Positions 33,819-43,388 of a stretch of DNA of 64,000 nt are shown in pieces. A model generated the notes under the pieces. It saw only the letters and a program-made list of their open reading frames with translations. It made no database searches and had not been told where the DNA came from. Numbering within the stretch: the stretch's first letter is position 1; each line of letters starts with the position of its first letter. This stretch comes from an uncultured Victivallis sp. (GTDB lineage: Bacteria; Verrucomicrobiota; Lentisphaeria; Victivallales; Victivallaceae): assembly GCA_944389895.1 (NCBI GenBank), contig CALXOA010000008.1, positions 62,001-126,000 on the forward strand. The letters run 5' to 3'. Made by a program: the position numbers and the translations under genes.

Positions 33819-35159
33819 ATGAAGATCTACATCAAAACCTACGGCTGCCAGATGAACGAACGCGATTCCGAGGCGTTCGCAGGCATGCTGGTCAAGGCGG
33901 GACACACGATGGTCTCCAGTGAAGAAGAAGCCGACGTGCTCCTCTTCAATACCTGCAGCGTCCGGGAGCAGGCCGAGCGCAAGGCGATCGGCAAAATCGG
34001 TTATATGCGCAAGTTGAAGAACCGCCGTCCCGACCTGATCATCGGAGCAACCGGGTGCATGGCGCAGCGGCTCGGCAACCGGCTGCTGGAGGAGCTGCCG
34101 CATCTTGACTTCGTGCTGGGAACCGGGCAGCTTCATACGCTGGTGCCGCTGGTCGAGTCGATCCGCGCCGACCGGAGACAGGTCGCAAGCATCCTGGAAT
34201 CCGAAGCGGTTCTGACCGGCATGGGCAGTCACTTCCGCCCCGCCGCCGACCCCGGAAACTGGCATGCCCAGATTGCAATCACCAGAGGGTGCAACCGCTT
34301 CTGCAGCTACTGCATCGTCCCCTATGTCAGGGGACGCGAAATCAGCCGGGAGCGTTCCGATATCGTCGCCGAGGCGAAAGAACTTGTCGCATCGGGGGCG
34401 CGAGAGATCATGCTGCTCGGGCAGAACGTCGCAGCCTACGGACTCGGAGGCAACATCAATCCGCCGCCCCCCGGCCACTCTCCGTTCGCAGAACTCCTCG
34501 AAGAGCTCGACCGGATCCCGGAGCTTCTGCGGATACGCTTCACCTCACCGTACCCGACCTATTTCAACGACCGTCTGATCGGAGCCATCGCCGCGAGCCG
34601 GACGGTCTGCCACAACATCCATCTGCCCCTTCAGTCCGGTTCGGACCGGGTGCTCCGCGAGATGAACCGGCAATACACGCGCGACTCCTATCTCGGTGTG
34701 GTTGACGCGATCCGCTCCGCAATGCCGGACGTCACATTTTCAACCGACGTGATCGTCGGTTTTCCCGGTGAGACCGATGAGGATTTCGAACAGACGCGGG
34801 AGGTGATGAACCGGGTCGGATTCGACAACTCCTTCATCTTCAAATACTCCCCCCGGCCGGGAGCAAAATCGGCGGAACGTGTCGATTCGGTTCCCCGCGA
34901 AGTCAAGGAGGAGCGGAACCGGATTCTGCTCGAAGATCTCAGGGCTCGGGTGGAAAAAACACTGAAACAGCAACTCGGAACCACAGTCGAGGTGCTGGTG
35001 GAAGGCGTCAGCCCGCGCAATCCGGAACGCTGGTGCGGCCGCACCGGAACCAACCGGCTGATCCATTTCGAGCCGGTCGACGGGCTGCAACCCGGAATGT
35101 TGCGGCAAGTCAGAATTACCCGCGCCGGAAGTGTTTCGCTCTTCGGAGAACTGATCTGA
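33819..35159 (+). CDS. miaB: tRNA-2-methylthio-N6-dimethylallyladenosine synthase
   Basis: MiaB is a radical-SAM methylthiotransferase that modifies A37 of tRNAs reading UNN codons. The 446-residue protein has the N-terminal UPF0004 domain with three cluster cysteines (YGCQMNERDSE, NTCSVREQAE, GATGCMAQ), the radical-SAM motif CNRFCSYCIVPYVRGREISR, the NVAAYG segment and a C-terminal TRAM domain. ATG 33819 is 4 bases after proB, so both come from the proB promoter. It converges with the gene ending at 35167, leaving only 7 bases between the two stops and no terminator. Confidence 0.96.
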   Translation: MKIYIKTYGCQMNERDSEAFAGMLVKAGHTMVSSEEEADVLLFNTCSVREQAERKAIGKIGYMRKLKNRRPDLIIGATGCMAQRLGNRLLEELPHLDFVLGTGQLHTLVPLVESIRADRRQVASILESEAVLTGMGSHFRPAADPGNWHAQIAITRGCNRFCSYCIVPYVRGREISRERSDIVAEAKELVASGAREIMLLGQNVAAYGLGGNINPPPPGHSPFAELLEELDRIPELLRIRFTSPYPTYFNDRLIGAIAASRTVCHNIHLPLQSGSDRVLREMNRQYTRDSYLGVVDAIRSAMPDVTFSTDVIVGFPGETDEDFEQTREVMNRVGFDNSFIFKYSPRPGAKSAERVDSVPREVKEERNRILLEDLRARVEKTLKQQLGTTVEVLVEGVSPRNPERWCGRTGTNRLIHFEPVDGLQPGMLRQVRITRAGSVSLFGELI

Positions 35160-35166
35160 AGAGCGT

Positions 35167-36792
35167 TCACACGCCGGAATGCCTCCCCAGAATCGCCCGG
35201 GCCAGCTTCAGGCCGTCGACGGCGGCGGACATGATGCCGCCCGCACAACCGACCCCCTCCCCGCCGAGGTAAAGCCCCGGAACCGTCGAAGCGAGCGTCT
35301 CCGGATCGCGCAGGAAACGGATCGGGCTGGACACGCAAGTCTCCACTCCAACCAGTTTGCCATACCGGATGAAACCGGGCACGTTCCGGTCGAACTGCAT
35401 CAGAGCGGCCCGCAGCCCGGAAGCGAGAAATTCCGGAACCAGCCGGTCGAGACGCCCGGGGACAATGCCGACCGCGGCGGAACTGCGCTTCTGCGCCAGT
35501 CCGGCCCTGCCGGCCAGAAATGCCGCAGCATCCTGTGCAGGAAGCGTGTAATCGCCCCCTCCCGCACAAAAAATCCGCCTCTCCAGATCCCCGATCGCTT
35601 CACGTGCCGCCTGCAGCGACCCGAATCTCTCCGGCGGAACGGTCACGATCAGGCAGCCGTTGGCAAACTCTCCGGAACGGGCAAAACAACTCATCCCGTT
35701 GGTGATCGAACAACCGCGCCACGCCGTCGCATTCAAAATCTCCCCTCCCGGGCACATGCAGAACGAACTCACCTGCGGCACCCCGGCAAGACGGCGGGAA
35801 ACCATGTGGTATTCGGCCGCACCGAGCGCTGCGGGCCGCGATCCCGTCAGATGGTACTGCTTCCGATCGATAAACTCCTGCGGGTGTTCAATCCGGCAAC
35901 CGATCTGAAAGGATTTGAACACACAACCGACGCCGGCCTTCTCCAGCGCCGCTGTCAGGGAGCGCCCGCCGAGGCCGGGAGCAATCACCGTCACCGGCGC
36001 CTCGATCCTCTCTCCGCCGGAGATCACGACACCACGGCAGCACCCATTCCGGATCAGCGGAGCAACGACATGGCTGCCGAAACGGAACTCCCCGCCGAGC
36101 GCCTCGATCCGGCGGCGCAGATTCCCCGCGACGACGCGCAGGTAATCCGACCCGATGTGAGGACGCTTCTGATACCGGATCTCCTCCGGCGCCCCGGCTT
36201 CGATGAAGGCATCGAGCACGAAAGCGGCGCGGGGATCTCGGGTCCCGGTATAGAGTTTCCCGTCTGAAAAAGTTCCCGCGCCCCCCTCTCCGATCAACAG
36301 GTTGCTCTCCTCGTCGAGTTCCCGAGAACGCAGAAAGGCCATATAGTCGGCATACCGGCGCTCCACATCGGAACCGCGATCGAGAATCACCGGCCGCGTT
36401 CCGGCCAGCGCCAGCGCCAGCGCCGCGAAGATTCCGGCCGGACCGGTTCCCACCACCAGCGGATGACGCAACGTCGAATCCGCAGGAAGTTCCAGCTCCG
36501 GCCCCGCCAGCGCCGCCAACTCATCGGCGGTCGCCACCGCCAGACCGGCCCGTTCCGCCGCCGCGGCGTCAGCTTCGAACAGCAACGAATAAATCAATTG
36601 CGGCCGGCCGCGGCGAGAGTCGATGCTGCGCGACAGAATCCGCCACTCCCGCACCTCCGCCGGAGCCAGTCGAAAGGAATCAGCGACGACCCCGCCGATC
36701 CGGGCATCGATATCCCCCGGCGCAGCAAGGGCGTCAACTGGAAAATTTCTCACAAGCACCTTTACGGTGCCTCTCTGTTCCGAAGTTGCCAT
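35167..36792 (-). CDS. FAD-dependent dehydrogenase (COG2509 type)
   Basis: A 541-residue flavoprotein of the large family annotated as NAD(P)/FAD-dependent oxidoreductase, COG2509. An N-terminal about 90-residue domain (VLVRNFPVDALAAPGDI, ILSRSIDSRRGRPQLIYSLLFE) precedes the Rossmann motif HPLVVGTGPAGIFAALALALAG; then come IGEGGAGTFSDGKLYTGTRDPR, RPHIGSDYLRVV, FCMCPGGEILNATAW and the C-terminal GLYLGGEGVGCAGGIMSAAVDGLKLARAI. The substrate is unknown. ATG 36792 begins one base after the TGA of the GspE-like gene, so it is probably translated by reinitiation. It is the last gene of the eight-gene operon. Confidence 0.87.
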   Translation of the reverse strand: MATSEQRGTVKVLVRNFPVDALAAPGDIDARIGGVVADSFRLAPAEVREWRILSRSIDSRRGRPQLIYSLLFEADAAAAERAGLAVATADELAALAGPELELPADSTLRHPLVVGTGPAGIFAALALALAGTRPVILDRGSDVERRYADYMAFLRSRELDEESNLLIGEGGAGTFSDGKLYTGTRDPRAAFVLDAFIEAGAPEEIRYQKRPHIGSDYLRVVAGNLRRRIEALGGEFRFGSHVVAPLIRNGCCRGVVISGGERIEAPVTVIAPGLGGRSLTAALEKAGVGCVFKSFQIGCRIEHPQEFIDRKQYHLTGSRPAALGAAEYHMVSRRLAGVPQVSSFCMCPGGEILNATAWRGCSITNGMSCFARSGEFANGCLIVTVPPERFGSLQAAREAIGDLERRIFCAGGGDYTLPAQDAAAFLAGRAGLAQKRSSAAVGIVPGRLDRLVPEFLASGLRAALMQFDRNVPGFIRYGKLVGVETCVSSPIRFLRDPETLASTVPGLYLGGEGVGCAGGIMSAAVDGLKLARAILGRHSGV

Positions 36793-36793
36793 C

Positions 36794-38215
36794 TCACCGC
36801 GCCTTCATCGTCACACGTTCGACTTCCGGAATCGAAGTGACGCCCTGAGCCGCCAGTTTGAATCCCTCGTAGACCAGAGTCGCACGCCCGTGTTCACTCC
36901 CGAACGCCTCTTCGACGCTCTTCCCCGCCGCGAGAACGGAACGCAGCGCCTCATCGGGCTCCAGCAGATCAAACACCGCCCGCCGCCCCGCATATCCGGT
37001 ATCTCCGCATTCACGGCACCCGACCGAACCGCAGAGCCCGCCGGAATCCAACCCCGCCTGACGAAAATACTCCCGGTATTCCCCCGGAAGCTCAACACGC
37101 TTCCGACAGCCGCAGAGCCTGCGTATCAGCCGCTGCGACACCACCAGACGCAACACCGCCGCGAGATCACCGCCCGGAACGCCGAAGCCGGTCAACCGGT
37201 CGAGAGCCCCGGGACCGTCAACATCGGGAACCACAGCGACAATCAAACAACCTGCCTGTGCGGCACGCACCACGGCCTCCGCAGTCTCCGCATCGTGGAT
37301 CGCATTGAGAAAAACCGCCCCCGGATTCTGCCCCAGCGCGTTACGCAACAGTTTCCCGCCGGTGATTCCGGAACGGGAATCCACCTCCCATTGGCTGATT
37401 CCGGGCATCACACGCTCAATCGGATCCTCAATCGAAATCACCCGCCTCGAAGAACGTTCCAACTCCCGCAGCATCGCATACAGGGTCGTCGCCTTTCCGC
37501 TGCCGGATGGACCGCACACCAGAATCAGACCGGAGGGCGAACGAAGCACTCCCCGAACCACCTCCAGTTCCGCTCCCGTCAGGCCGATCTCACGCAGACT
37601 CATCGGCTCCTCCGATGCGGCAAGTACCCGGATCGAGAGCTTCTCTCCACCGAACATGCCGATCCCGGTGACCCGGAACCACACCGGCCCCCTGGAACTC
37701 TCCGCACTGAATACACCACTCTGGCGACGGCGTCTCTCGGTGGTGTCCATTCCCGCCGCAATCTTGATCATGCCGATGATGTCGCCGCCGAGAACCAAAT
37801 CGACTTCCCGTTCCACCCGCAGCCGGTCTCCGGCACGGAAACGAACCGCGAGCGTTCCACAGGGCCTGGGAACCAGAAGAATCTCCTCCACCCGCCGGTC
37901 CAGCGCCTCATGAATCATTTCTCTGATGAATTGAATTGCCCGGCCGGAACTCGTCTCCCCGTAGTGCTCGAATACCCGCTCCCCGTGTGAATCCAGAATC
38001 ACCAGCTCCCGCTTCCGGAAGCAGGCGAGAACCCGCGTTACCGCGGCAATTGCCCCGCCGAAGCCCTTCCGGCGGCCGGTCGGCATCCGGCTGATCGAAT
38101 CGTAGTTCAAAGCGGCGCCCTTTCTGTTCCGGACCCACGACGGGTCCCGATTGAAAACTTCCCTTAAAATAGTTGCTTTCCGGCTCTTCCGCCTGCCGCC
38201 GCGAGAGAAAACCAC
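36794..38215 (-). CDS. GspE/PilB-like secretion ATPase with degenerate catalytic motifs
   Basis: A 473-residue protein of the type II secretion/type IV pilus ATPase family. Family features: an N2-like part (about 90-170, IKIAAGMDTTERRRRQ), the Walker A loop GPSGSGKATTLYAML (235-249), the Asp-box VISIEDPIERVMPG, the DAETAEAVVRAAQAG block and a C-terminal zinc-finger-like CRECGDTGYAGRRAVFDLLEPDE. Two key positions are altered: the Walker A Thr/Ser after Lys241 is Ala242, and the Walker B VGEIRD motif reads LNAIHD, so the catalytic Glu is Ala305. The SDIHIE motif of the N2 domain is also lost. It may bind but not hydrolyse ATP. Start uncertain: GTG 38215 follows AGGAGG at 11 nt; TTG 38110 (LNYDSI) with AAAGGG at 7 nt is an alternative. 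No other Gsp/Pil gene is near. Confidence 0.83.
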   Translation of the reverse strand: MVFSRGGRRKSRKATILREVFNRDPSWVRNRKGAALNYDSISRMPTGRRKGFGGAIAAVTRVLACFRKRELVILDSHGERVFEHYGETSSGRAIQFIREMIHEALDRRVEEILLVPRPCGTLAVRFRAGDRLRVEREVDLVLGGDIIGMIKIAAGMDTTERRRRQSGVFSAESSRGPVWFRVTGIGMFGGEKLSIRVLAASEEPMSLREIGLTGAELEVVRGVLRSPSGLILVCGPSGSGKATTLYAMLRELERSSRRVISIEDPIERVMPGISQWEVDSRSGITGGKLLRNALGQNPGAVFLNAIHDAETAEAVVRAAQAGCLIVAVVPDVDGPGALDRLTGFGVPGGDLAAVLRLVVSQRLIRRLCGCRKRVELPGEYREYFRQAGLDSGGLCGSVGCRECGDTGYAGRRAVFDLLEPDEALRSVLAAGKSVEEAFGSEHGRATLVYEGFKLAAQGVTSIPEVERVTMKAR

Positions 38216-38233
38216 TCCCCGGAGAGCCTCCTC

Positions 38234-39250
38234 TCAACGCGAAAATTTGATCCGCGGATCGGCGGCCAGATAGAGCAGATCCGAAATCAACACCCCCGCA
38301 AGCGTCAGACTTCCCGCAAAAGCGAAAAGTGCCATCTGCAACGGATAATCCCGGCTCGACAACGCCAGAAGCGACAGCGACCCCATTCCCGGAATGTTGA
38401 AGATGTACTCGACCAGAACACTTCCGGCCACCAGTGAAGGAAGCAACCCGCCGAACAGCGTGATCAGTGTGATCAGTGCGTTGCGGAACGCATGTTTCCA
38501 GACCACCACCCCCTCCGGCAACCCCTTCGCCCGCGCAGTGCGGATGTAATCGGAGTGAATCACCTCCAGCATACCGCTGCGCGCATAACGCGACAATCCG
38601 GCAAAACCGCCGTAGGCCAGGCAGAAAACCGGCAACGCATAATGGCGCACCACCTCAAGCTGCAGTCGCCAGATCGACAGCTCGTCGACATTATCCGGGA
38701 TCAGCCCTTTCAGCGGAAAAATTTCCCAGCGTCCCCCCTCACACAACATCGCCTGAAGCAGCAACCCGACCCACATCACCGGCAGCGAATAGAGCACGAA
38801 AAGCAGAAACGCCGAGGCCTGATCCCCGAAACTGCCGGCCTTCGTCGCACCGTAAACGCCGATCGGGATAGCCAGAAGATAGGTCAGCAGCACCGCCCAG
38901 AAATTCAGGCTCACCGTCACCGGCAGCCGCTCCAGAATCAACTCCGTCACCGGTTTTCCGGGATCGACCGAAGCCGAAGTGCCGAAATCTCCGTGCAGCA
39001 CCACGTCGCGGAGCCAGATCCCGAATCCGACCAGTACCGGCCGGTCGAGATGAAGTTTTTCACGCAATGCGTTGTTGCGCATCAACGCCCCTTTCGAGGC
39101 ATCAAGTGAAGTTCCGGCCGAATCACTGCCGAACATGCTGCTTCTGGTCGGATCCCCGGGGGCCAGTCGCAGCAGAACGTAACTGACCAGCAGAATCACC
39201 AGCAACGTGAAACAGGCGAGAACCAGACGCTTGATCAGATACTCTATCAC
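38234..39250 (-). CDS. ABC transporter permease, OppB/DppB type
   Basis: A 338-residue inner-membrane permease of the peptide/nickel family: first TM VLACFTLLVILLVSYVLLRLAPGDP, the GDFGTSASVDPGKPVTELILERLP loop, and the EAA motif region SDYIRTARAKGLPEGVVVWKHAFRNAL followed by VLVEYIFNIPGMGSL. These are typical of OppB. GTG 39250 is chosen because AGGAGG lies 7 nt upstream and it overlaps the previous stop by 4 bases (GTGA); the start at 39295 would add 15 non-membrane residues. The partner permease (OppC), ATPases and binding protein are not in the window, which is unusual. Confidence 0.88.
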   Translation of the reverse strand: MIEYLIKRLVLACFTLLVILLVSYVLLRLAPGDPTRSSMFGSDSAGTSLDASKGALMRNNALREKLHLDRPVLVGFGIWLRDVVLHGDFGTSASVDPGKPVTELILERLPVTVSLNFWAVLLTYLLAIPIGVYGATKAGSFGDQASAFLLFVLYSLPVMWVGLLLQAMLCEGGRWEIFPLKGLIPDNVDELSIWRLQLEVVRHYALPVFCLAYGGFAGLSRYARSGMLEVIHSDYIRTARAKGLPEGVVVWKHAFRNALITLITLFGGLLPSLVAGSVLVEYIFNIPGMGSLSLLALSSRDYPLQMALFAFAGSLTLAGVLISDLLYLAADPRIKFSR

Positions 39251-40518
39251 CGGTTCGCCTCCTCTCCTGCGGATGCACTGAAATTCACCCGGCACAACAG
39301 CACTCCACCGAGCAGGAACGGAACCGCCAGCAGTGCAATACCGTATTCGGAACGGCCGAAAAGCTGCACCGCCAGATAGATCAGCACCGGTCCGAGAACG
39401 GTTGTAAACTTGCCGAAAATATTGTAAAAACCAAAAAATTCCGAAGCATGTTCCCTCGGGATCAACCGGCTGAACAGCGAACGGCTCAAGGACTGAATCC
39501 CCCCCTGCGAACTGCCGATCAGAAACGCCGCCGCCAGAAACACCACCAGTTTCTCATTCACCGTCTCAAGACTCGGGATGATTCCGACCAGGACACAGAT
39601 TACGACGTAGACGACAATCGCCGCACAGACCAGCCGCCGGGCGGAAAAGAGCCGCGCCAGCCTTCCATAGAGAATCGTGAAGGGAAACGCGAGAAGCTGC
39701 AACCCCAGAATCGTGCCGAGAAGCCAGGTGTCGCTGATACCGATATCCTTGCTGATCGGTGTCGCCATCATGTAGATCGTGCCGACTCCGTCGATGTAAA
39801 GGAAATAGGCGATCAGAAAAAGCACCACATTGCGGTAACGCCCGATCTCCCGCGCGGTGGCAACGAGGCGTCGGAAACCGTCGAAAGCATTCAGCCGGAC
39901 CGCACCGGCCGGGCGCGGCCTTTCCCGGACATAGCGGAAAAGCGGCAACGCAAGCGCTCCCCACCAGACCGCGGCAATCACAAACGAAAGTTTCATCCCC
40001 GCAATCGAACCGTTTCCGAGAAGGAACATCAGAGCCAGACAACCGAGGAAGGGAATCATCCCGCCGATATATCCCCAGGCGTATGCGATGCTCGACAGCC
40101 GATGGACCCCGCCGCGCGAACTCACGTCGACCAGCAGCGAATCATAGAAGGAGTTGCTTCCCATGTACGCGACCAGACTGACGAAGTAGAGCGTCAACAC
40201 CAGCGCGGCATCGCCGGTTCCGGCAAAACAGAGCCCCACGGTCGCAAGCAGACCGACGGCCAGGAAGTACGCAAGGCAGCGCTTCCGCCCGGAATTGGCG
40301 TCGGCTATCGCCCCGAGCCACGGCGCCAGTACCCCGGCAACCAGTCCGGCAACGGAACTGACAAGCCCCCAGTAGCTGGTCGCATCCGCCGGATCAAGCC
40401 CGGTGGCCGCCGAACTCTTGTAGAACATCGGCGCAAACACCGTCCGCACGATCAATGCGAAAGCCGCATTCGCAATGTCGTAGAGAATCCACCCCAGCTG
40501 AGCCCGCGTAAACCTCAT
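39247..40518 (-). CDS. MFS transporter, Atg22/UMF1-like
   Basis: A 423-residue permease with about 12 TM helices. The N-terminus LGWILYDIANAAFALIVRTVFAPMFY and the block VAGVLAPWLGAIADANSGRKR match the Atg22/UMF1 family of MFS proteins. GSSQGGIQSLSRSLFSRLIPREHASEFFGFYNI is the second-half signature. In yeast Atg22 is a vacuolar amino-acid exporter; bacterial substrates are unknown. Its start overlaps the stop of the AmpG-like gene by 4 bases, and its stop overlaps the OppB-type start, so the three are cotranslated. Confidence 0.85.
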   Translation of the reverse strand: MRFTRAQLGWILYDIANAAFALIVRTVFAPMFYKSSAATGLDPADATSYWGLVSSVAGLVAGVLAPWLGAIADANSGRKRCLAYFLAVGLLATVGLCFAGTGDAALVLTLYFVSLVAYMGSNSFYDSLLVDVSSRGGVHRLSSIAYAWGYIGGMIPFLGCLALMFLLGNGSIAGMKLSFVIAAVWWGALALPLFRYVRERPRPAGAVRLNAFDGFRRLVATAREIGRYRNVVLFLIAYFLYIDGVGTIYMMATPISKDIGISDTWLLGTILGLQLLAFPFTILYGRLARLFSARRLVCAAIVVYVVICVLVGIIPSLETVNEKLVVFLAAAFLIGSSQGGIQSLSRSLFSRLIPREHASEFFGFYNIFGKFTTVLGPVLIYLAVQLFGRSEYGIALLAVPFLLGGVLLCRVNFSASAGEEANR

Positions 40519-41825
40519 GCCGCCTCCCCCCGCCGCAGACCGAAGTCGCGCGGAACGTCACGCACCACCGGAATCGTCACCAGAAAACTCGGAATCGTGC
40601 AGAGAATCACATACCAGAAGAAATCAACGTAGCCGAGATACATCTGAATCCGCCCGGAAATCATCCCGGCCAGGCTCAACCCGAGAATCGCCAGCCCGGT
40701 CATGATCGCGTAATGGCTGGTCTTGAACCGCCCGGAATCCTCCGCCGCCGCCAGCGTAATCAGCATGAACGCGGTATAACCGAGCCCATAACCGAATTGT
40801 TCGACCACGATGCAGCCGCCGATGATCCAGCGCGACTCGGGCAGGGCATGAGCCAGATAGACATAGACCAGGTCGGGCAGGTTCAACGCACAGACCAGCG
40901 GCCAGACCGTGGAACCGAAACCGCGACGCGATACGATCACGCCGCCGACCACCCCGCCGGTCAGCAGAGCAATCACTCCCCACGTGCCGTACAGCTGCCC
41001 GAACTCGCCGAGCGACAACCCGAGTCCGCCTTCCGAACGGGGATCCTTCATGAATGCGGCGGCAATCCGCCCGAGCTGAGACTCGGCGATCCGGAAGAAC
41101 AGCAGAAACAACAGCAGCCGGATCACCCCTCTCTTCCGGAAAAAAGAGAGAAATCCGTTAAAAAATTCGCAGAACCCATTTCTCCCCCCGACACCGGGCA
41201 GATCCCCCGCAGCCCGGGGCACGACAGCGAGATGCCAGAATCCGATCAGCGCCAGCGCCAACGCAGCAACGGCCAGAGCGCCGGCCCAGCCGGCCCGGAT
41301 CGAACCGCTCCGCATTTCAATGGCCCCTGCAAGAATCACCAGTCCCCCCTGCATCACGACGGTCGCAATCCGGTAAAAGGTACCGCGGATACCGGCGAAG
41401 AACGCCTGGGCATGCTCATCAAGCGCGATCAGATAGAACCCGTCCACGGCAATATCATGGGTGGCGGAGAGAATGGCAAGCAGCAGAAAGACTCCGACCA
41501 GAAAAAGCGAGAGCGAATTTTTCAGCATCAAACCGGCGGCGAACAGAAAGAGCGCCGCCATTGCAAGCTGACAGACGATCATCCACAGCCTTTTGGAGCC
41601 GAAAAGATCAAGCACCGGAGCCCACAACGGTTTGATCGCCCAGGGCAGCATCAGCAGACTGGTCCAGAACGCCATCTGCTCGTTGTTCATACCGAGCGTC
41701 TTGAAGAGAATCACCGTAACCGTGGACAGGATCGCAAAAGGACCGCCTTCGGCAAAGAAAGCGGTCGGAACCCAGAGCCACGGTGAATACTTCCTCACGA
41801 ACTCGTTCCCCCCTTCCGTCGGCAT
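40515..41825 (-). CDS. MFS transporter, AmpG-like
   Basis: A 436-residue permease with about 12 TM helices. WTSLLMLPWAIKPLWAPVLDLFGSKR, ILSATHDIAVDGFYLIAL and FMKDPRSEGGLGLSLGEFGQLYGTWGVIALLTGGVVGG fit the AmpG-type branch (muropeptide permeases that return anhydro-muropeptides to the cytoplasm). With an L,D-transpeptidase at the head of this operon and an Opp-type permease downstream, a wall-recycling role is possible but inferred. It starts at ATG 41825, 16 bases after the ArgA-like gene. Confidence 0.8.
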   Translation of the reverse strand: MPTEGGNEFVRKYSPWLWVPTAFFAEGGPFAILSTVTVILFKTLGMNNEQMAFWTSLLMLPWAIKPLWAPVLDLFGSKRLWMIVCQLAMAALFLFAAGLMLKNSLSLFLVGVFLLLAILSATHDIAVDGFYLIALDEHAQAFFAGIRGTFYRIATVVMQGGLVILAGAIEMRSGSIRAGWAGALAVAALALALIGFWHLAVVPRAAGDLPGVGGRNGFCEFFNGFLSFFRKRGVIRLLLFLLFFRIAESQLGRIAAAFMKDPRSEGGLGLSLGEFGQLYGTWGVIALLTGGVVGGVIVSRRGFGSTVWPLVCALNLPDLVYVYLAHALPESRWIIGGCIVVEQFGYGLGYTAFMLITLAAAEDSGRFKTSHYAIMTGLAILGLSLAGMISGRIQMYLGYVDFFWYVILCTIPSFLVTIPVVRDVPRDFGLRRGEAA

Positions 41826-41841
41826 TCCGCCGCCTCTCTTC

Positions 41842-42324
41842 TCACGCCTGTGTGGTTCCGTATTCGATCAACATCGCCGTTTCATCGCAGCAGGCCTGCT
41901 TCGGACACCGGGCACAATCGCTCCAGATCTTCTCGGGAAAGAGCGACCGGTCCACGACCCTGAAACCGAGTTTTTCAAAGAAATCGACCTGATAAGTCAA
42001 AGAGAAGAGCCGCCACCGCGGCCGCCGGATCCTCAACCCGGCAATGATCGCCTCAATCATCGCCCGCCCGATTCCCTTGCCCTGAAATCCCGGCTCAACC
42101 ACAAGAGAGCGAACCTCGAGCAGATCGTTGCCGAAATCGCGCACCGCAGCGCACCCACGTACGGTGCCGTCGATTTCCGCAACCACAAAGTTGCCGAGGT
42201 AGAACCGGATGTCCTCCTCGCTGCGACGCAGAACGATCCCTTTGGCCGCATAAAGCTCGAGCAGCCGGAAAATCGCTTTGACGTCCTCTTCTCCCGCTTC
42301 GCGGACCGTCAGCAGATTTTTCAC
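41842..42324 (-). CDS. GNAT N-acetyltransferase, short ArgA-like
   Basis: A 160-residue GNAT-fold enzyme: [58 protein letters not shown] with the acetyl-CoA loop (GFQGKGIG), [23 protein letters not shown], and a Cys-rich tail ([13 protein letters not shown]). The KIWSDC...CPK...CDE pattern is that of short amino-acid N-acetyltransferases (stand-alone ArgA) that make N-acetylglutamate for arginine synthesis. Other GNAT substrates remain possible. The start overlaps the accA stop by 4 bases (ATGA). Confidence 0.85.
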   Translation of the reverse strand: MKNLLTVREAGEEDVKAIFRLLELYAAKGIVLRRSEEDIRFYLGNFVVAEIDGTVRGCAAVRDFGNDLLEVRSLVVEPGFQGKGIGRAMIEAIIAGLRIRRPRWRLFSLTYQVDFFEKLGFRVVDRSLFPEKIWSDCARCPKQACCDETAMLIEYGTTQA

Positions 42325-43337
42325 TTCTCCGCCTCTCCGGCCGACTCCTTCTCTTCGGCTGCGGCGACCTTCACCGGCGGAGCGTCGGTAAACTCACCCA
42401 TGGCCCGGAACTTGGCATAACGCTGCTCGCGCAATCTGGTGGCGGAGAGCTTGCGCAGCTCGGAAAGATGACGATCGAGCACTTCCCCCAACAACTCGGC
42501 GGCTTTCGCGTAGTCGCGCTGTGCGCCGCCTTCCGGTTCCGGAATGATCTCATCAGCAATACCGAGCTGCAGAAGTTTCTCCGCAGTCAGCTGCAACGCT
42601 TCGGCCGCCTGGGGCGCGAACTTCCGGTCCTTCCAGAGAATCGCGGCACATCCTTCCGGCGTAATCACCGAATAATAGGCATTTTCCATGATCAGTACGC
42701 GATTGCCGACACCGATGCCGATCGCACCGCCCGAACCGCCTTCGCCGATGATCACCGCGATGACCGGCACCCGCAGCCGGAACATGTCACGCAGATTCAC
42801 CGCAATCGCCTCGGCGATATGCCGCTCCTCGCTGGACACTCCCGGAAACGCTCCGGGAGTGTCGATCAGCGTGATGATCGGCACATCAGCCTTGTCGGCA
42901 AGTTCCATCAGCCGCATCGCCTTGCGGTAGCCTTCGGGACTCGGCCAGCCGAAATTGCGATACACGTTGGATTTCATGTCGCGCCCCTTCTGGGTTCCGA
43001 TCACCATCACCGGCCGGCCGCGGAATTTCGCAAAGCCGCCGACGATCGCCTTGTCGTCGCGAAACCGGCGGTCCCCGGAGAGTTCAATGAAATTGGTGAA
43101 GATCCGTTCGATATAATCGAGCGTATAGGGTCGCTCGGGGTGACGTGCGAGCTGAACCCGCTGCCAGGGCGTCAGGTTGCTGTAGATCTCCCGCCGCGTC
43201 TCCTCCAGTCGAAGGGTCAGGGCAGCAAGCTGCTCCGAAACGTCGATCTGGTTGTTTTCGGAAAACTTCTTCAGTTCCCCGATCTTCCGTGTCAATTCGA
43301 CGAGCGGCTTTTCAAATTCGAGATGATATTCCGCCAT
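42321..43337 (-). CDS. accA: Acetyl-CoA carboxylase carboxyltransferase subunit alpha
   Basis: AccA with AccD transfers the carboxyl group from biotin to acetyl-CoA, making malonyl-CoA for fatty-acid synthesis. The 338-residue protein shows [20 protein letters not shown], the [20 protein letters not shown] block, [76 protein letters not shown] and [16 protein letters not shown]. It has an extra charged tail ([15 protein letters not shown]) of about 30 residues. ATG 43337 follows AGGGGG, 51 bases after the L,D-transpeptidase gene. Confidence 0.96.
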   Translation of the reverse strand: MAEYHLEFEKPLVELTRKIGELKKFSENNQIDVSEQLAALTLRLEETRREIYSNLTPWQRVQLARHPERPYTLDYIERIFTNFIELSGDRRFRDDKAIVGGFAKFRGRPVMVIGTQKGRDMKSNVYRNFGWPSPEGYRKAMRLMELADKADVPIITLIDTPGAFPGVSSEERHIAEAIAVNLRDMFRLRVPVIAVIIGEGGSGGAIGIGVGNRVLIMENAYYSVITPEGCAAILWKDRKFAPQAAEALQLTAEKLLQLGIADEIIPEPEGGAQRDYAKAAELLGEVLDRHLSELRKLSATRLREQRYAKFRAMGEFTDAPPVKVAAAEEKESAGEAEK

Positions 43338-43388
43338 GGTGTATTGAAACCCCCTTGTATTCCTGATATTTGATTTTTCGGCCCCGTA

